From assembly GCF_026341815.1 (NCBI RefSeq), contig NZ_JAPENX010000001.1:7006001-7070000 (forward strand): a DNA stretch of 64,000 bases, read 5' to 3'. The translations under genes and the position numbers were made by a program. Shown one piece after another: positions 51,100-60,026 of this stretch (its first letter is position 1; each line of letters opens with the position of its first letter). Source of the DNA: Streptomyces sp. NBC_00572 (GTDB lineage: Bacteria > Actinomycetota > Actinomycetes > Streptomycetales > Streptomycetaceae). Below the pieces are notes generated by a model, which saw only the letters and a program-made list of their open reading frames with translations, ran no database searches and was not told where the DNA came from.

Positions 51100-51195
51100 G
51101 GGGGGCGAGGTTCCCGGCCCTTCCCAGCGTCGCGTACTGACCGAACCCCGTCCATCCGTCTCCTTCACCACCTGTCCTTCGGGAGGTAGACGCGC

Positions 51196-51350
51196 ATGGT
51201 CCCGCTGCTTCTTGTTCTTCTGCTCGTCCTGCCGCTCTCGGCGCCGGCTTCGCGGCCAAGGCGCTGTGATGGATCGCCGTCCTCGTCCTGTGGCCGCTGG
51301 GCTTCGTGGTCCGGCCCAAGAGCGGCCCGGCCCGCTGGCATCGCCGGTAG
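51196..51350 (+). pseudogene. Small two-helix hydrophobic membrane protein, disrupted twice
   Basis: ATG 51196 follows GGGAGG. The first frame gives MVPLLLVLLLVLPL; a one-base deletion near 51235 moves the rest into another frame, LGAGFAAKAL, then an in-frame TGA (51267-51269) where relatives have Trp, then WIAVLVLWPLGFVVRPKSG up to TAG 51350. Small proteins of this pattern (two Leu/Val helices with GAGFA-KALWW between) are very common in Streptomyces. Two lesions make it a clear pseudogene. Confidence 0.65.
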
Positions 51351-51978
51351 ACGGCCCCAGTCGTCCACCGCTGGAGGACGGTCGAGTTCACCACCTTCGC
51401 CGTGCCCTACTACATGGTCGGAGAGATCAAGACGTTCTTCCGAGACACTTGCTGGGCGTGCACGTACCCGCCGCTTGCAGGAGGCCCGGGTGCACGTATC
51501 CCGCCTGCTCTCGCGCCCCATGAAGCGCCTGCGTCAAGCCCTGTTCGATCCGGATGATTCGGCCGACCGCCCGCGCGCGCCCCCGTGGACGTGGTGCGGC
51601 GCGTGGAGATCGGCCGAGGCCCCGGCCCTTCTTGGGCTGATCGGTGCGTCTCCAGGGTGTCTGCCGGGCGAAAGCCTTGGGGCAGGCGCCCTGTCCATGC
51701 CTCCGTGACGAGTGTCCCCAGCGGGCGCGCTTCCACAACTGGACTCGGTGAGGTCGGTCCTGGCGTCACCGTGCGTGGTCGCCGGGGGCGTATCGGGTCC
51801 AGGTTCCGCCGACTTCGCCGCCCGACGGCCGCAGCGTGCGCATGTGCGGACGTGCCACCGCTTGTGAGAAAGCAGTTGCGCACCCGTGCGTTCCCGGATG
51901 TACCGCCTGGAGAGATGGTTGCCCCGAGGCGGCTGCGGGTCGGTCCCGTTGTCATAGCCAGTTGGCAAGATCGAGTTC
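51351..51978. other. 628-bp gap without a recognisable gene
   Basis: Only overlapping shadow frames of no family are seen. A plus-strand stretch at 51367-51450 (WRTVEFTTFAVPYYMVGEIK) looks protein-like but has no start and soon stops. The promoter of the DUF1963 gene at 51979 should be in the last 100 bases. Confidence 0.4.
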
Positions 51979-53025
51979 ATGAACCGCACCCCGACCACTT
52001 CGCCGCGGCCGTTCGACGTGACCACGGTCTTTCCTCAGCTGGCTCCGCTGGCACGCACGGCGACCCGGTTGCACCCCCGCCCCGGGTCTCCGTCACCGCA
52101 GGACAGCTCCATCGGCGGACCGCTGCTATGGCCCGCCGACGAGCCGTGGCCGCACTGCGACGGACCTCATGTGGTGGACGGAATCAACCGGGCCCTGTCC
52201 CCAGCGGACGTGAGGCTGGAACGACGGATCCGTGCTGCCTCGCGCGGCAGGAGCCTGACCTCACAGGAACGAGAGACCCTTGAGCGAATCCGACCCCCTC
52301 GGAAGTATCCAGTGACGCTGGCGGTCGCCCCGTATGAGGGTTCCCTCGCGATGCTGCCGGTCGCACAGTTGTACACACGGGATGTGCCCGATCTGCACGC
52401 GCCAGACGGAGCGGACCTGCTCCAGGCCCTGTGGTGCCCCTTCGACCATCCGATCATGCCCAAGACCGCGCTGTTCTGGCGGTCGGCAGCCACGGTCACC
52501 GACATCCTCACCACGCCCCCCGAACCGCCCGCGATGCAGTTCGACGGCTACCTGCCCGAGCCGTGCCTGCTCAACCCGGAGCAGGTCACCGAATACCCGG
52601 ACCACCTGGAGTTGAGCAAGGAACTCCAGGAGCAGATAGGCAACTGGAGCGTGTGGCAGGCAGCCGAAACAGGGGTGGACAGCGCTTACGCGTCGTACCC
52701 GCAGAACTTCTACGACAATGAGTTGGCCGGCGCACCCGGCTGGAAAGTCGGCGGCTGGCCTCTCTGGGGCGCCACCGACCCCGCCCCCCGGCTCTGCCCT
52801 GCCTGTGGCAGCGACATGGATGCCCTGCTGACCATCGCCACGTTCGAGGCCGACGACGACAGCAGTTGGCTCCCGCACGAGGGCCCGGCAGATGAAGCAT
52901 CCCTGGGCTTTGACCACTTCGAACCTGGCAAGCCCACTGCGGTCCAGATCGGCAGCGGCTACGCCCAGCAGCTCTATGTCTGCCCGGCGGCGCCCGAGCA
53001 CCCCCACTCCGAGCTGATGCACTAG
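51979..53025 (+). CDS. DUF1963 (YwqG-like) protein
   Basis: 348 residues. The YwqG family pattern is clear: GGPLLWPADEPWPHC near residue 46, PVAQLYTRDVPDL, an ALWCPFDH strand, the repeated lipocalin-like GWKVGGWPLWGATDP, and a CPACGSDMDALLTIATFE two-Cys turn. The final third includes ASLGFDHFEPGKP and VQIGSGYAQQLYVCP. The family is of unknown function and often sits in polymorphic-toxin or immunity neighbourhoods. ATG 51979 is the first good start; no neighbour is co-directional. Confidence 0.88.
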   Translation: MNRTPTTSPRPFDVTTVFPQLAPLARTATRLHPRPGSPSPQDSSIGGPLLWPADEPWPHCDGPHVVDGINRALSPADVRLERRIRAASRGRSLTSQERETLERIRPPRKYPVTLAVAPYEGSLAMLPVAQLYTRDVPDLHAPDGADLLQALWCPFDHPIMPKTALFWRSAATVTDILTTPPEPPAMQFDGYLPEPCLLNPEQVTEYPDHLELSKELQEQIGNWSVWQAAETGVDSAYASYPQNFYDNELAGAPGWKVGGWPLWGATDPAPRLCPACGSDMDALLTIATFEADDDSSWLPHEGPADEASLGFDHFEPGKPTAVQIGSGYAQQLYVCPAAPEHPHSELMH

Positions 53026-53289
53026 CCGGCCACACGAGACCGGCCCCCCAGCCCCTCCACGTTCGAGTTGAGACCTATGCCTATCGGCACGTGGCGGGGC
53101 GGGCGGTGTGGACGTCGCGGACTGCTTCGCGAACACCGCGCGCACGGCGGGCTCATCGAGGGCCTGCTGGGCCGCCATCCGTCATGTAGCGCTCAATGAC
53201 CACACACACCGGCCTCCGTCGCACTGCTGGAGGACAGCCGCGCGACGGAGGCCGCTCGCGGGCCAGGTCACATCCGGCCCAGTATTCGG

Positions 53290-53420
53290 TTCTGTGACAG
53301 ACCGGTACAGCCGCGGAGACCCAGATCAGTAGCAAGGCCGCCACCCACCTCTCCCGGGTGTTCCGCAAGACCGACGTCGCCACACGTGCCGGCCTCGCCG
53401 CCCTCATGGCCCGTTTCTGA
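53290..53420 (+). pseudogene. LuxR-type helix-turn-helix C-terminal remnant
   Basis: The frame ending at TGA 53418-53420 reads AATHLSRVFRKTDVATRAGLAALMARF, the recognition helix and tail of a LuxR/NarL-type DNA-binding domain. Upstream, the expected helix (LT-x-R-x-x-x) is broken and out of frame. The remainder of the gene is missing. Confidence 0.5.
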
Positions 53421-53497
53421 CACCGGGACACCTCGTGGCCGCGGACCCGGCGGTGGGTGACCGGCGTCCGGTCACCCACCGCCGGTCCGGTACGTCC

Positions 53498-54304
53498 TCA
53501 GGGCGTGGTGCGCACGGGGAAGCTGAAGGTGCGTCCCTGTTCCTTGAGCCACGGCAGCACCTGCTTCAGGGCCTCGACGGTCTGATCGCGGTCGCCGCCG
53601 CCGTCGTGGAAGAGGATCGTCGGCCCGTTGGACAGCTCGTTCTTGACCGTGCTGACGATGGCGCCCGTGCCGGGCTTCTCGAAGTCCTTGGTGTCCACGT
53701 TCCACCCCAGCGGCCGCATCCCCGCCTCGGCGGCGATGCGTCGGCTGTCGGGGGTGAACGCACCGCCCGGCGCCCGGTAGTACTCCACCTTGGCGCCCCC
53801 GGCGGCGTCCTCGATCATCTTCTTCGCGTCCAGGATCTGCTGCCGCTGGTACGCGACGGACTTCTTGTCCATCGCGGTGTCGTGGGACGTGGTGTGGTCG
53901 CAGAGACGGTGCCCGTCCGCGACGATCCGCCTGACCAGGTCGGGGAACTCCTTCGCCCGCGGCCCGACCATGCAGAAGACCGCCTTGACGTCGTGCTGCT
54001 TGAGGACCTCCAGCACCTTGGGCGTCCACTGCGGGTCGGGCCCGTCGTCGATGGTGATGTTCACGGCCTTCCCGCCCGCCTCGGCGGCATGAGCGATCCC
54101 CTGAGGCATCCTCACCTTCGAGACCGGCGGCGGCCCCTGCGCCGGATCCTTCGTCCGTCCCTCGGGCGTGTCCTGCGCGCCCGCCCCCGTTCGGGCGGCG
54201 GCCTCGGTGTCCGTCAGCGTGGTGGCCCCCCACGCCGCCAGGCTGATCGCGACCGCCGAGGCCGCCACGGCTATGTGCGCGGTGTACTTGCTCTTCAGCC
54301 CCAT
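53498..54304 (-). CDS. Polysaccharide deacetylase (NodB domain), secreted
   Basis: 268 residues from ATG 54304 (GAGGAG upstream). Signal or anchor helix at about 9-28, a linker, then a NodB domain: motif 1 TIDDGPD (catalytic Asp pair), motif 2 HTTSHD (metal His pair), motif 3 RAPGGAFTP, motif 4 GWNVDTKDF, motif 5 ILFHDGG. All five are intact, so it should remove N-acetyl groups from chitin, peptidoglycan or similar polymers in a Zn-dependent way. Confidence 0.92.
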   Translation of the reverse strand: MGLKSKYTAHIAVAASAVAISLAAWGATTLTDTEAAARTGAGAQDTPEGRTKDPAQGPPPVSKVRMPQGIAHAAEAGGKAVNITIDDGPDPQWTPKVLEVLKQHDVKAVFCMVGPRAKEFPDLVRRIVADGHRLCDHTTSHDTAMDKKSVAYQRQQILDAKKMIEDAAGGAKVEYYRAPGGAFTPDSRRIAAEAGMRPLGWNVDTKDFEKPGTGAIVSTVKNELSNGPTILFHDGGGDRDQTVEALKQVLPWLKEQGRTFSFPVRTTP

Positions 54305-54418
54305 GTCCTGCTGCTCCTCGCCCGTTCTCAACGCTCTCCCGGAGAAGGGGACGGAAGAGACGGCCGAAAGGTTTCACCCGACCCGGCCCCAAGAGCGTAA
54401 ACGTGCGGAGCGGGGGAC

Positions 54419-55255
54419 TCAGACCGAGGTACCCCTGCTGAACCAGCCGCTGAACGGCGGCGCTCCCGCAGGGGATTCCGCCCCGGCGCCGGCGCCTTCG
54501 CCGAGGGCGTACCGCTCGGCTCTCGCCAGTACCCTCTCCGCCTCCGCACGCCAGGTCGCCGCATCCGCGTCCGGACGGGGCGGCGGCAGGTACGGGCCGC
54601 GGTCCGGTGCTTCGGAGGCCGCTCCGAAGAAGTCACCGCCCTTGCGCTTGAAGTCGTCCGTGCCCCACGGGCGGCCGTGGCCGCGCGCGGGGACCTTCTG
54701 GAAGTGGGGGATGTGCTTGGCGCAGTGGATGTACGCCTCCTCGACGGTGATCACCACCCACACCAGCGGCCGTCGGCCGGGCACTTGGTCGGCCGGGAGC
54801 CAGGGGTGGGCGCGGCGCATCTCGTCGTCGGCCACGCCCCTGGCCCTGCCGTTGACATGGAGCCCGATGCGGTCCCGGAGGAAGTCGACCATGAGGATGC
54901 CGACCTGCGGGTTCTCCTCGATGTTGCCGAGGCTGGCGTGGACGCCGTTGCCCCGGTACTCGGGGTAGGTGAGCGTCGCTTCGTCCAGGACGTGGAGGAA
55001 GCCGGGCGGGCCGGCGCGGAAGGTGTTGTCACACGCACCGTGTCGGTCGGCGGTGGCCAGGAAGAACATCTCCTGCCGGTTCACGAACTCGCGCATCCGG
55101 GGGTTCAGTCGGTCGAGGACCTGGTCTGCGTAGAAGCGGTCCGCGCGGTCCGTGGTGCCCATGCGCTGCTGGACGAGGTGTTCGCCGTCACTGCCCGGGC
55201 GGGTGGTGCGCAGGGTCGTCGTCGCCTGCTGTCCGGCGTGTTCGAAAGTACTCAC
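54419..55255 (-). CDS. Pyridoxamine-5'-phosphate-oxidase-like flavin/haem-fold protein
   Basis: 278 residues from GTG 55255, which overlaps the flavohemoprotein stop by 4 bases. Split-barrel fold typical of PNPOx-like proteins: REFVNRQEMFFLATADRHGACDNTFRAGPPGF, YPEYRGNGVHASLGNIEENPQVGILMVDF and IGLHVNGRARGV. The C-terminal 60 residues are Ala/Pro-rich. The coupling to a NO-dioxygenase suggests a joint role in nitrogen-oxide or flavin chemistry; that is inference. Confidence 0.87.
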   Translation of the reverse strand: MSTFEHAGQQATTTLRTTRPGSDGEHLVQQRMGTTDRADRFYADQVLDRLNPRMREFVNRQEMFFLATADRHGACDNTFRAGPPGFLHVLDEATLTYPEYRGNGVHASLGNIEENPQVGILMVDFLRDRIGLHVNGRARGVADDEMRRAHPWLPADQVPGRRPLVWVVITVEEAYIHCAKHIPHFQKVPARGHGRPWGTDDFKRKGGDFFGAASEAPDRGPYLPPPRPDADAATWRAEAERVLARAERYALGEGAGAGAESPAGAPPFSGWFSRGTSV

Positions 55256-56598
55256 GTCGTTGCCCCGACCAGTTCTTCGATGGAGTCGTGCCGTATGCGG
55301 TGGGTGGGTATGCCGATGCCCACGAGGGTGTCGACGCTGCACCGGATCATTCCGGGCGGGCCGGACAGGTACGCGTCGTGGGTGTGCCACGGGCCGAACT
55401 CGCGTACGGCCTCCGGGATGCCTCCGGACAGCAGGCCGACGGGACCGTCGTCGAGGACCGGGCGCACCGAGAGCCAGGGGTGCGCCTGCTGCAGCCGGAG
55501 CATCGTGTCGATGTCGTACAGGCCCTGGTTCTGGCGAGCGCCGTAGAACACGTCGACGGAGCGGCGCCGACCGTGCTGGGCGACATCCTCCACCAGGGCC
55601 TTGATGGGCGCGATGCCGGTGCCGCCGCCGAGACACAGCAGCCCGTTGTCGCTGGTGTGGTCCACGGTCATGGAACCGGCGGGAGGACCGAGCCGGATGA
55701 CGTCTCCGGTGCGGGCGCGGTGGACGAGGGCGTTGGAGACCCAGCCCGCCGGTACGGCCTTGACGTGGAAGGAGAGGAGTCCGTCGGAGCGGGGCGCGGA
55801 GGCGAAGGAGTAGTGCCGCCAGATCCGCGGCCACCAGGGGGTCTCAAGGGCCGTGTACTGCCCGGCGAGGAAGGGATACGGCCCGTCGGGCCGGACCGTG
55901 ACGACCGCGACGTCCTTCGTCCGCATGACATGGGCGACCACCTCCGCCTGCCACCAGGCCGGCGCACGCAGCTCGTCCTCGGTCGCCGCGTCGATCATGA
56001 TCTGGGAGATCGTGGTGTAGGCGCCCACCCACGCGGCCTCGGTCCGTGGCCCCCAGGTCTCCGGGGCGTGGCGGGCGAGGGCGCCGATCAGGGCCTCGCC
56101 GACGGCCGGATAGTGCTCGGGGAGAGTGCCGTACTTCCGGTGCCCGCGGCCGAGGTGGGTCAGATACGTGGTCAGGGTGACGGGGTCGTCCGCGTGGGTC
56201 GCGGCGGTGAGCAGGGCCTTGAAGAGCCGGTCGCGCTGGGTGTCCATCGCGGCGGGGAAGAGGTCCCGCAAACCGGGGTGGCGGAGGAAGAGCAGTGCGT
56301 AGAAGTACGAGGTGACCCGGTCGGCGATCGGCTCGATCTCGGCCATCGTGCGGCGCAACAGCTCCGTGGCGGACGGGACCGCTGCCGCTGCCGGGGTCGC
56401 TGCCGGGGTCGGGGTCGGTTGGCGTTCCGCCGGGCGCGCGGCTTCCGGGGCCGACCGGCCGGTCTCCGGATGCCCGGGTCGCCGGGGCCCGTGCGCTCCC
56501 TTCGGACCTCGCGCGAACCAGCCCCCGTCCTGACCGCCGGCAGTGGCAGCGGCACCGGGGCCGTAGCCGTCGGCCGACGGGGTGGTCGGAGCTTCCAT
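55252..56598 (-). CDS. hmp: Flavohemoprotein (NO dioxygenase type)
   Basis: 448 residues from ATG 56598. A disordered Pro/Gly extension (1-70), then a globin domain (about 75-205) with the proximal-His region LGRGHRKYG, then an FAD/NAD reductase: FAD block RHYSFASAP, the NAD GGGTGIAPIKAL loop and terminal SGPPGMI. It converts NO to nitrate using NADH and oxygen. The extension is about 60 residues longer than in E. coli Hmp. The minus-strand operon continues with the PNPOx-like gene. Confidence 0.92.
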   Translation of the reverse strand: MEAPTTPSADGYGPGAAATAGGQDGGWFARGPKGAHGPRRPGHPETGRSAPEAARPAERQPTPTPAATPAAAAVPSATELLRRTMAEIEPIADRVTSYFYALLFLRHPGLRDLFPAAMDTQRDRLFKALLTAATHADDPVTLTTYLTHLGRGHRKYGTLPEHYPAVGEALIGALARHAPETWGPRTEAAWVGAYTTISQIMIDAATEDELRAPAWWQAEVVAHVMRTKDVAVVTVRPDGPYPFLAGQYTALETPWWPRIWRHYSFASAPRSDGLLSFHVKAVPAGWVSNALVHRARTGDVIRLGPPAGSMTVDHTSDNGLLCLGGGTGIAPIKALVEDVAQHGRRRSVDVFYGARQNQGLYDIDTMLRLQQAHPWLSVRPVLDDGPVGLLSGGIPEAVREFGPWHTHDAYLSGPPGMIRCSVDTLVGIGIPTHRIRHDSIEELVGATT

Positions 56599-57914
56599 CG
56601 GTCTGCCTCGCCTCGAACGTCTTTGGTCGGTCTTCGCCCACGGGGTCTGCATGTGCCCCGTTTTCCTCGTTTTCCTTGTTTCCTTGTGGCCCACGGCGTT
56701 CGACGAATACTCGGACGGGTGAGCGGGCCCGACCATACCCCGCCCGTCTGAATTCCGTGGATTCCCTTGACCGCCCCCTCGGAGAGGGCGTTTTGGCTGT
56801 TCAGAGGCTGGTTACTATTGAGTTGGAAGGGCCTGAAACTGTTTCCGGTGCGGCGTAAGAGAGGAATTCGCCGACCGAAAACTCACGCGGTGACCCGAAC
56901 TTCTCCACATCTGCGTCGACCAGATCGGCGAGGGGCCGGCAGCGGAGGGCGTCGGTGAAGCCGGACCATCCCGACGAGTGCCTCGGCGCCACCCACGGGG
57001 CAGTCTGGGCGGTGCCGCGGTCCGCCTCTGCGTCGCGGAGGCCGTCCGGGAACACGTCGGTACGTGGCTGGTGGGCCCACGAGGAGGCCGGCGGAAGCGA
57101 GGGTCCGTGCCGCGCCGAGCGAGGGAGTCATTCGACGACGGACAGCCTGTGCCACCAATGACCGCACATGCAGGAGCAGAAGCGCTCGCGTCGCCAGGCG
57201 CGCTGCACTGGACGCGCGCTTCGACGACCTGGCAGCTGTGCCCGCCAGGAGCTGAGCAGCCCGGACCCGGGGGACCCCGTACCACGCGATCGACATGGCA
57301 CGCCGTCCGATCACCTTCTGGCGGGGTGTCACACCGACCCCGTCCGGCTGCTCACCGACTGCCTGCTGCCGTACGACTCCACGACGTCGGCGGTGGCCGA
57401 AGTGCTCGGGTCCCTGACCGGCCTCGCTGAACCGGCCCCGGATGCCCTCGCCCCCATGTCACATCGCAGCGACCCGATGCGTGGGCGGAGTCCACACTGT
57501 GGCCCGCGCCGTACCCACCAGCAACCCGTCGTGACGCCGGCCCGCCCCGTTCGGCGAGCAGGTCATGCGGTGGTCGCGTCGGCGCTGTTCCTGCCGTGGC
57601 GGTCGCGGAGGTCTGTCGGCGGTGGGTCACGGGCGTGACGGGTTCATGACGGCCGCGAAGGGTGTAGCTCTGGGTCGCGGAGTCGTCGGTGAGGCATTTG
57701 CCTTTGAACGGAGAGTTGGTGGCGTCCCAGTGGGAATCCCCTGTGTCCAGTTCCCACCATGCGGTCACATAACGCGGCTTCCGCGTCACATTGATGACGT
57801 TGTTGTTGGAGCGCACTGGCGCGTGGTGGATGACGAACTCGCCCTCGCATTCCTCCGGGGGAGTGGAGGACCGAGTTCTCCCCGCGAATACTGCACCGCA
57901 GCGAAGGTTCTCAG
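56599..57914. other. 1.3-kb gap with decayed sequence only
   Basis: The hmp promoter should occupy about 56600-56780. The rest shows short protein-like stretches on both strands without starts or full domains, for example SGWSGFTDALRCRPLADLVD at about 56920-56980 on the minus strand and DPVRLLTDCLLPYDSTTSAV at about 57340-57400 on the plus strand. At 57660-57890 a minus frame reads VIHHAPVRSNNNVINVTRKP, also unassigned. I see no intact gene. Confidence 0.4.
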
Positions 57915-58291
57915 GTCGATCCGTCCCCGGTCCGTCCTCACCGACGGCCCGGGTGGCGACCGGCCCGCCGGCCTGCCACCCGCCGGCCTGCCGCACGGCG
58001 GCCAGAAGGCGCTGGTAGTCCGCCGGCAGCGCGGATTCGGCCACCCCTGACGCCCGGTCCGGGACCATCCGCACCGCCCGACCCGTCACCTGCACCACCG
58101 GCGACCCGGTCGTTGCCCGCTCGTCAGTGAGCTGCTCGCTCATCCGCTGCCACACCCGCACCGCCACGGCCGGCTCGTCCCGCTCGCTCGGCCGCACCTC
58201 GGACAGCCGCTTGACCAGCTGCTCTTCCGGTTCATCCCGCTCCGCGCGGCGCGCGGTGATCCGCTCATGCACCTCGGGGCGGGTCCACCAT
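57915..58291 (-). pseudogene. Frameshifted Streptomyces repeat-family protein (helix-rich, mobile-element associated)
   Basis: From ATG 58291 the expected start (MVDP...) is shifted by a 4-base insertion at about 58278-58284, after which the correct frame reads MHERITARRAERDEPEEQL, KRLSEVRPSERDEPAVAVRV, GRAVRMVPDRASGVAESALP and ADYQRLLAAVRQAGG before losing sense at about 57930. Similar coiled-helix proteins ending in a winged-helix segment (PVATRAVGE) occur in many copies in Streptomyces genomes, often near IS elements. A second copy of the 5' end lies at 59401-59509. Confidence 0.55.
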
Positions 58292-58364
58292 GCGCCGGAA
58301 CATGCGAGCGCAACCCGCGACGGCGGGCGAGAAACGCAGAACCCGCACCTGCCGGACGATCTAC
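58252..58364. repeat. 113-bp direct repeat, copy A
   Basis: About 90 percent identical by eye to 59401-59509 (copy B). It covers the first codons and upstream region of the repeat-family protein. It differs from copy B by a 4-base insertion after CTCGGGG and about ten substitutions. The two copies enclose the acetyltransferase gene. Confidence 0.85.
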
Positions 58365-58399
58365 GTCCCAGACCGCCGCCTTACCCAGCAGCCCCGGCG

Positions 58400-59266
58400 T
58401 CAGGCCGTCCGGATGCGGTCCCGCACCTCCGGCCGCACCTCGAACCTGGCGGCCTTGTACGTGGCGACGGCTCCGACGTTGGAACTCGGCGTGCACACAC
58501 GGACGCTTGACGAGCCCATCTCCCGCAGCGCGGCCGCCCCGGCCACGGTGATCGCCCGGCCGTAGCCGCGACGACGGTGGTTCTCGTGGACGCCCATCGG
58601 CTCGACCAGCCCCGGCTTCCCCGGGCCGGCCGACCACACCGTCACCACCGCCGCCACGCTGCCCTGGTCGTCATAGGCGCCCAGGCAGCGGGCGTCGGCG
58701 TAGAACGGTCCGGCCGACATCGCGTGCCAGTACTCGCGCGTAGGCCGCGAGGTGTTGAACGCCGACCGTAGGACGTCGGCGAAGTCCTGTGCCTGCTCCG
58801 GGCCGATCGACTTGATCCGCACGCCGGGGTCCTCCACCGGGTCGGTGAGGTCGCGGAAGAGCGGCGTCCACGGCTCGTCGACGCCCCAGCCCTCCTTGCT
58901 CAGCAGGTCGTGGAGCAGCAGGCCTGGCGGAGCCTCGATGGACACCGCTCCGTCCGGCAGCACGCCGCGCTCAGCCAGCGAGAAGTCCTCGACGAGCCGC
59001 CGCGCCAAGTCCTCATCCTGGAAGGCGTCCGGAGCGACCGTCATCCGCACCAGCGTCGGCGTGTCGAGCATCCCGACCGCGAGAATCCGCCCGTCCCGAC
59101 TCCAGGTCCGGACCACCGCGGCAGTCTGGGCCGTTCCGAATCGGTAGTTCCAGCCGATGTCCCCGGAGTGCAACTGCATCGGCGCTACGTCGTACTGCCA
59201 CTCCCGCAGCGCGGCCATGGCCTCGCGTACCCCGTCGACAGTCGGCGTACCCAGCACAATCGTCAT
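58400..59266 (-). CDS. GNAT-family N-acetyltransferase (two GNAT-like halves)
   Basis: 288 residues from ATG 59266. The C-terminal half (about 150-288) is a normal GNAT domain: YWHAMSAGPFYADARCLGAYDDQGSVAAVV, acetyl-CoA loop ENHRRRGYGRAI and the VRVCTPSSNVGAVATYKAARFE strand-helix. The N-terminal half (about 1-130) resembles a degenerate GNAT without the CoA loop. Such tandem forms occur among actinomycete antibiotic- or metabolite-modifying enzymes. Substrate unknown. Flanked by the two 110-bp direct repeats. Confidence 0.88.
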   Translation of the reverse strand: MTIVLGTPTVDGVREAMAALREWQYDVAPMQLHSGDIGWNYRFGTAQTAAVVRTWSRDGRILAVGMLDTPTLVRMTVAPDAFQDEDLARRLVEDFSLAERGVLPDGAVSIEAPPGLLLHDLLSKEGWGVDEPWTPLFRDLTDPVEDPGVRIKSIGPEQAQDFADVLRSAFNTSRPTREYWHAMSAGPFYADARCLGAYDDQGSVAAVVTVWSAGPGKPGLVEPMGVHENHRRRGYGRAITVAGAAALREMGSSSVRVCTPSSNVGAVATYKAARFEVRPEVRDRIRTA

Positions 59267-59400
59267 AGCTGGGATCAGACACTCCAGCCCGAAGGTCCGC
59301 AACCGATTAACCGGGCCGGCAAGTTGCTCCCGCAGCGGCCCGACCAAGAGCTTCTTCTCCCGCAACAGCCCAGCAGCTTCGGTCCCCCCGTTCCACGCGG

Positions 59401-59509
59401 CGCGGTGATGCGCTCACGCACCTCGGGGTCCACCATGCGCCGGAGCGTACGAGCGCAACCCGAGACGGCGGGCGAGAAAACGCAAACCGGCACCTGCCAG
59501 ACGATCTAC
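59401..59509. repeat. 109-bp direct repeat, copy B
   Basis: Partner of 58252-58364. Here the reading frame of the repeat-family protein is intact for MVDPEVRERITA only, then runs into unrelated sequence, so copy B is a promoter and start fragment. Confidence 0.85.
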
Positions 59510-59856
59510 ACCTCAGGCTGCCGCGCACGACCAGCACGAGTACGCCGAAGACAACTCGCGCGAGACCGGTGACCGGCACCTTCACGATGCACACCGCTCA
59601 TTGGAGTGCCGGGCAGGCTCCGTACCTCACCTCCGCCATTCCTGCTCCCCACGGCGCCCCCGGCACACCAATAGTGAGCTGTCGCCGGGTCCGGGACGAC
59701 GACCGACTGCAGGCCGAAAGACGTCGCGGACCAGGTCCGCCGTCGCCACGTCAGCCGCCTGACGGTCTGTCCGCGCGCACCCCGCGAAAGACGTCGGTCC
59801 GGCCCTGCGTGACCCCTTGATCGCCGCGAGTTGGACGGACATACTCTGGCCAGCGC

Positions 59857-59872
59857 TTGAGAGCGCTCTCAA
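59857..59872. promoter_or_regulatory. Orphan LacI-family-type operator
   Basis: TTGAGAGCGCTCTCAA is a perfect 16-bp palindrome with the central GCGC. Streptomyces LacI-family repressors of sugar genes (for example CebR, TGGGAGCGCTCCCA) bind sites of this shape. No sugar gene or lacI-type gene is near, so it may be a relic of a lost promoter. The surrounding 59510-60026 holds no gene. Confidence 0.55.
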
Positions 59873-60026
59873 AGAGTGGGGGTACGGCACCTTTCCGGCG
59901 ATTCCGGCCACGCAGCCCTCCTCCCGTCCTCGCGGAGCGAGCCTCGCGCGCCTTCCGGCCTCGGCCTGACCACTCGCCACTCGCCGCTCACCACTGTCCT
60001 GCTGGCCGTAGAGGTCCCAGGGCCTG

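Noticed and set aside
57352..58272. 306-residue minus-strand gene
   Set aside because: Only the first 110 residues resemble a known Streptomyces repeat family; the rest changes character and the true start is frameshifted, so it is listed as a pseudogene fragment.
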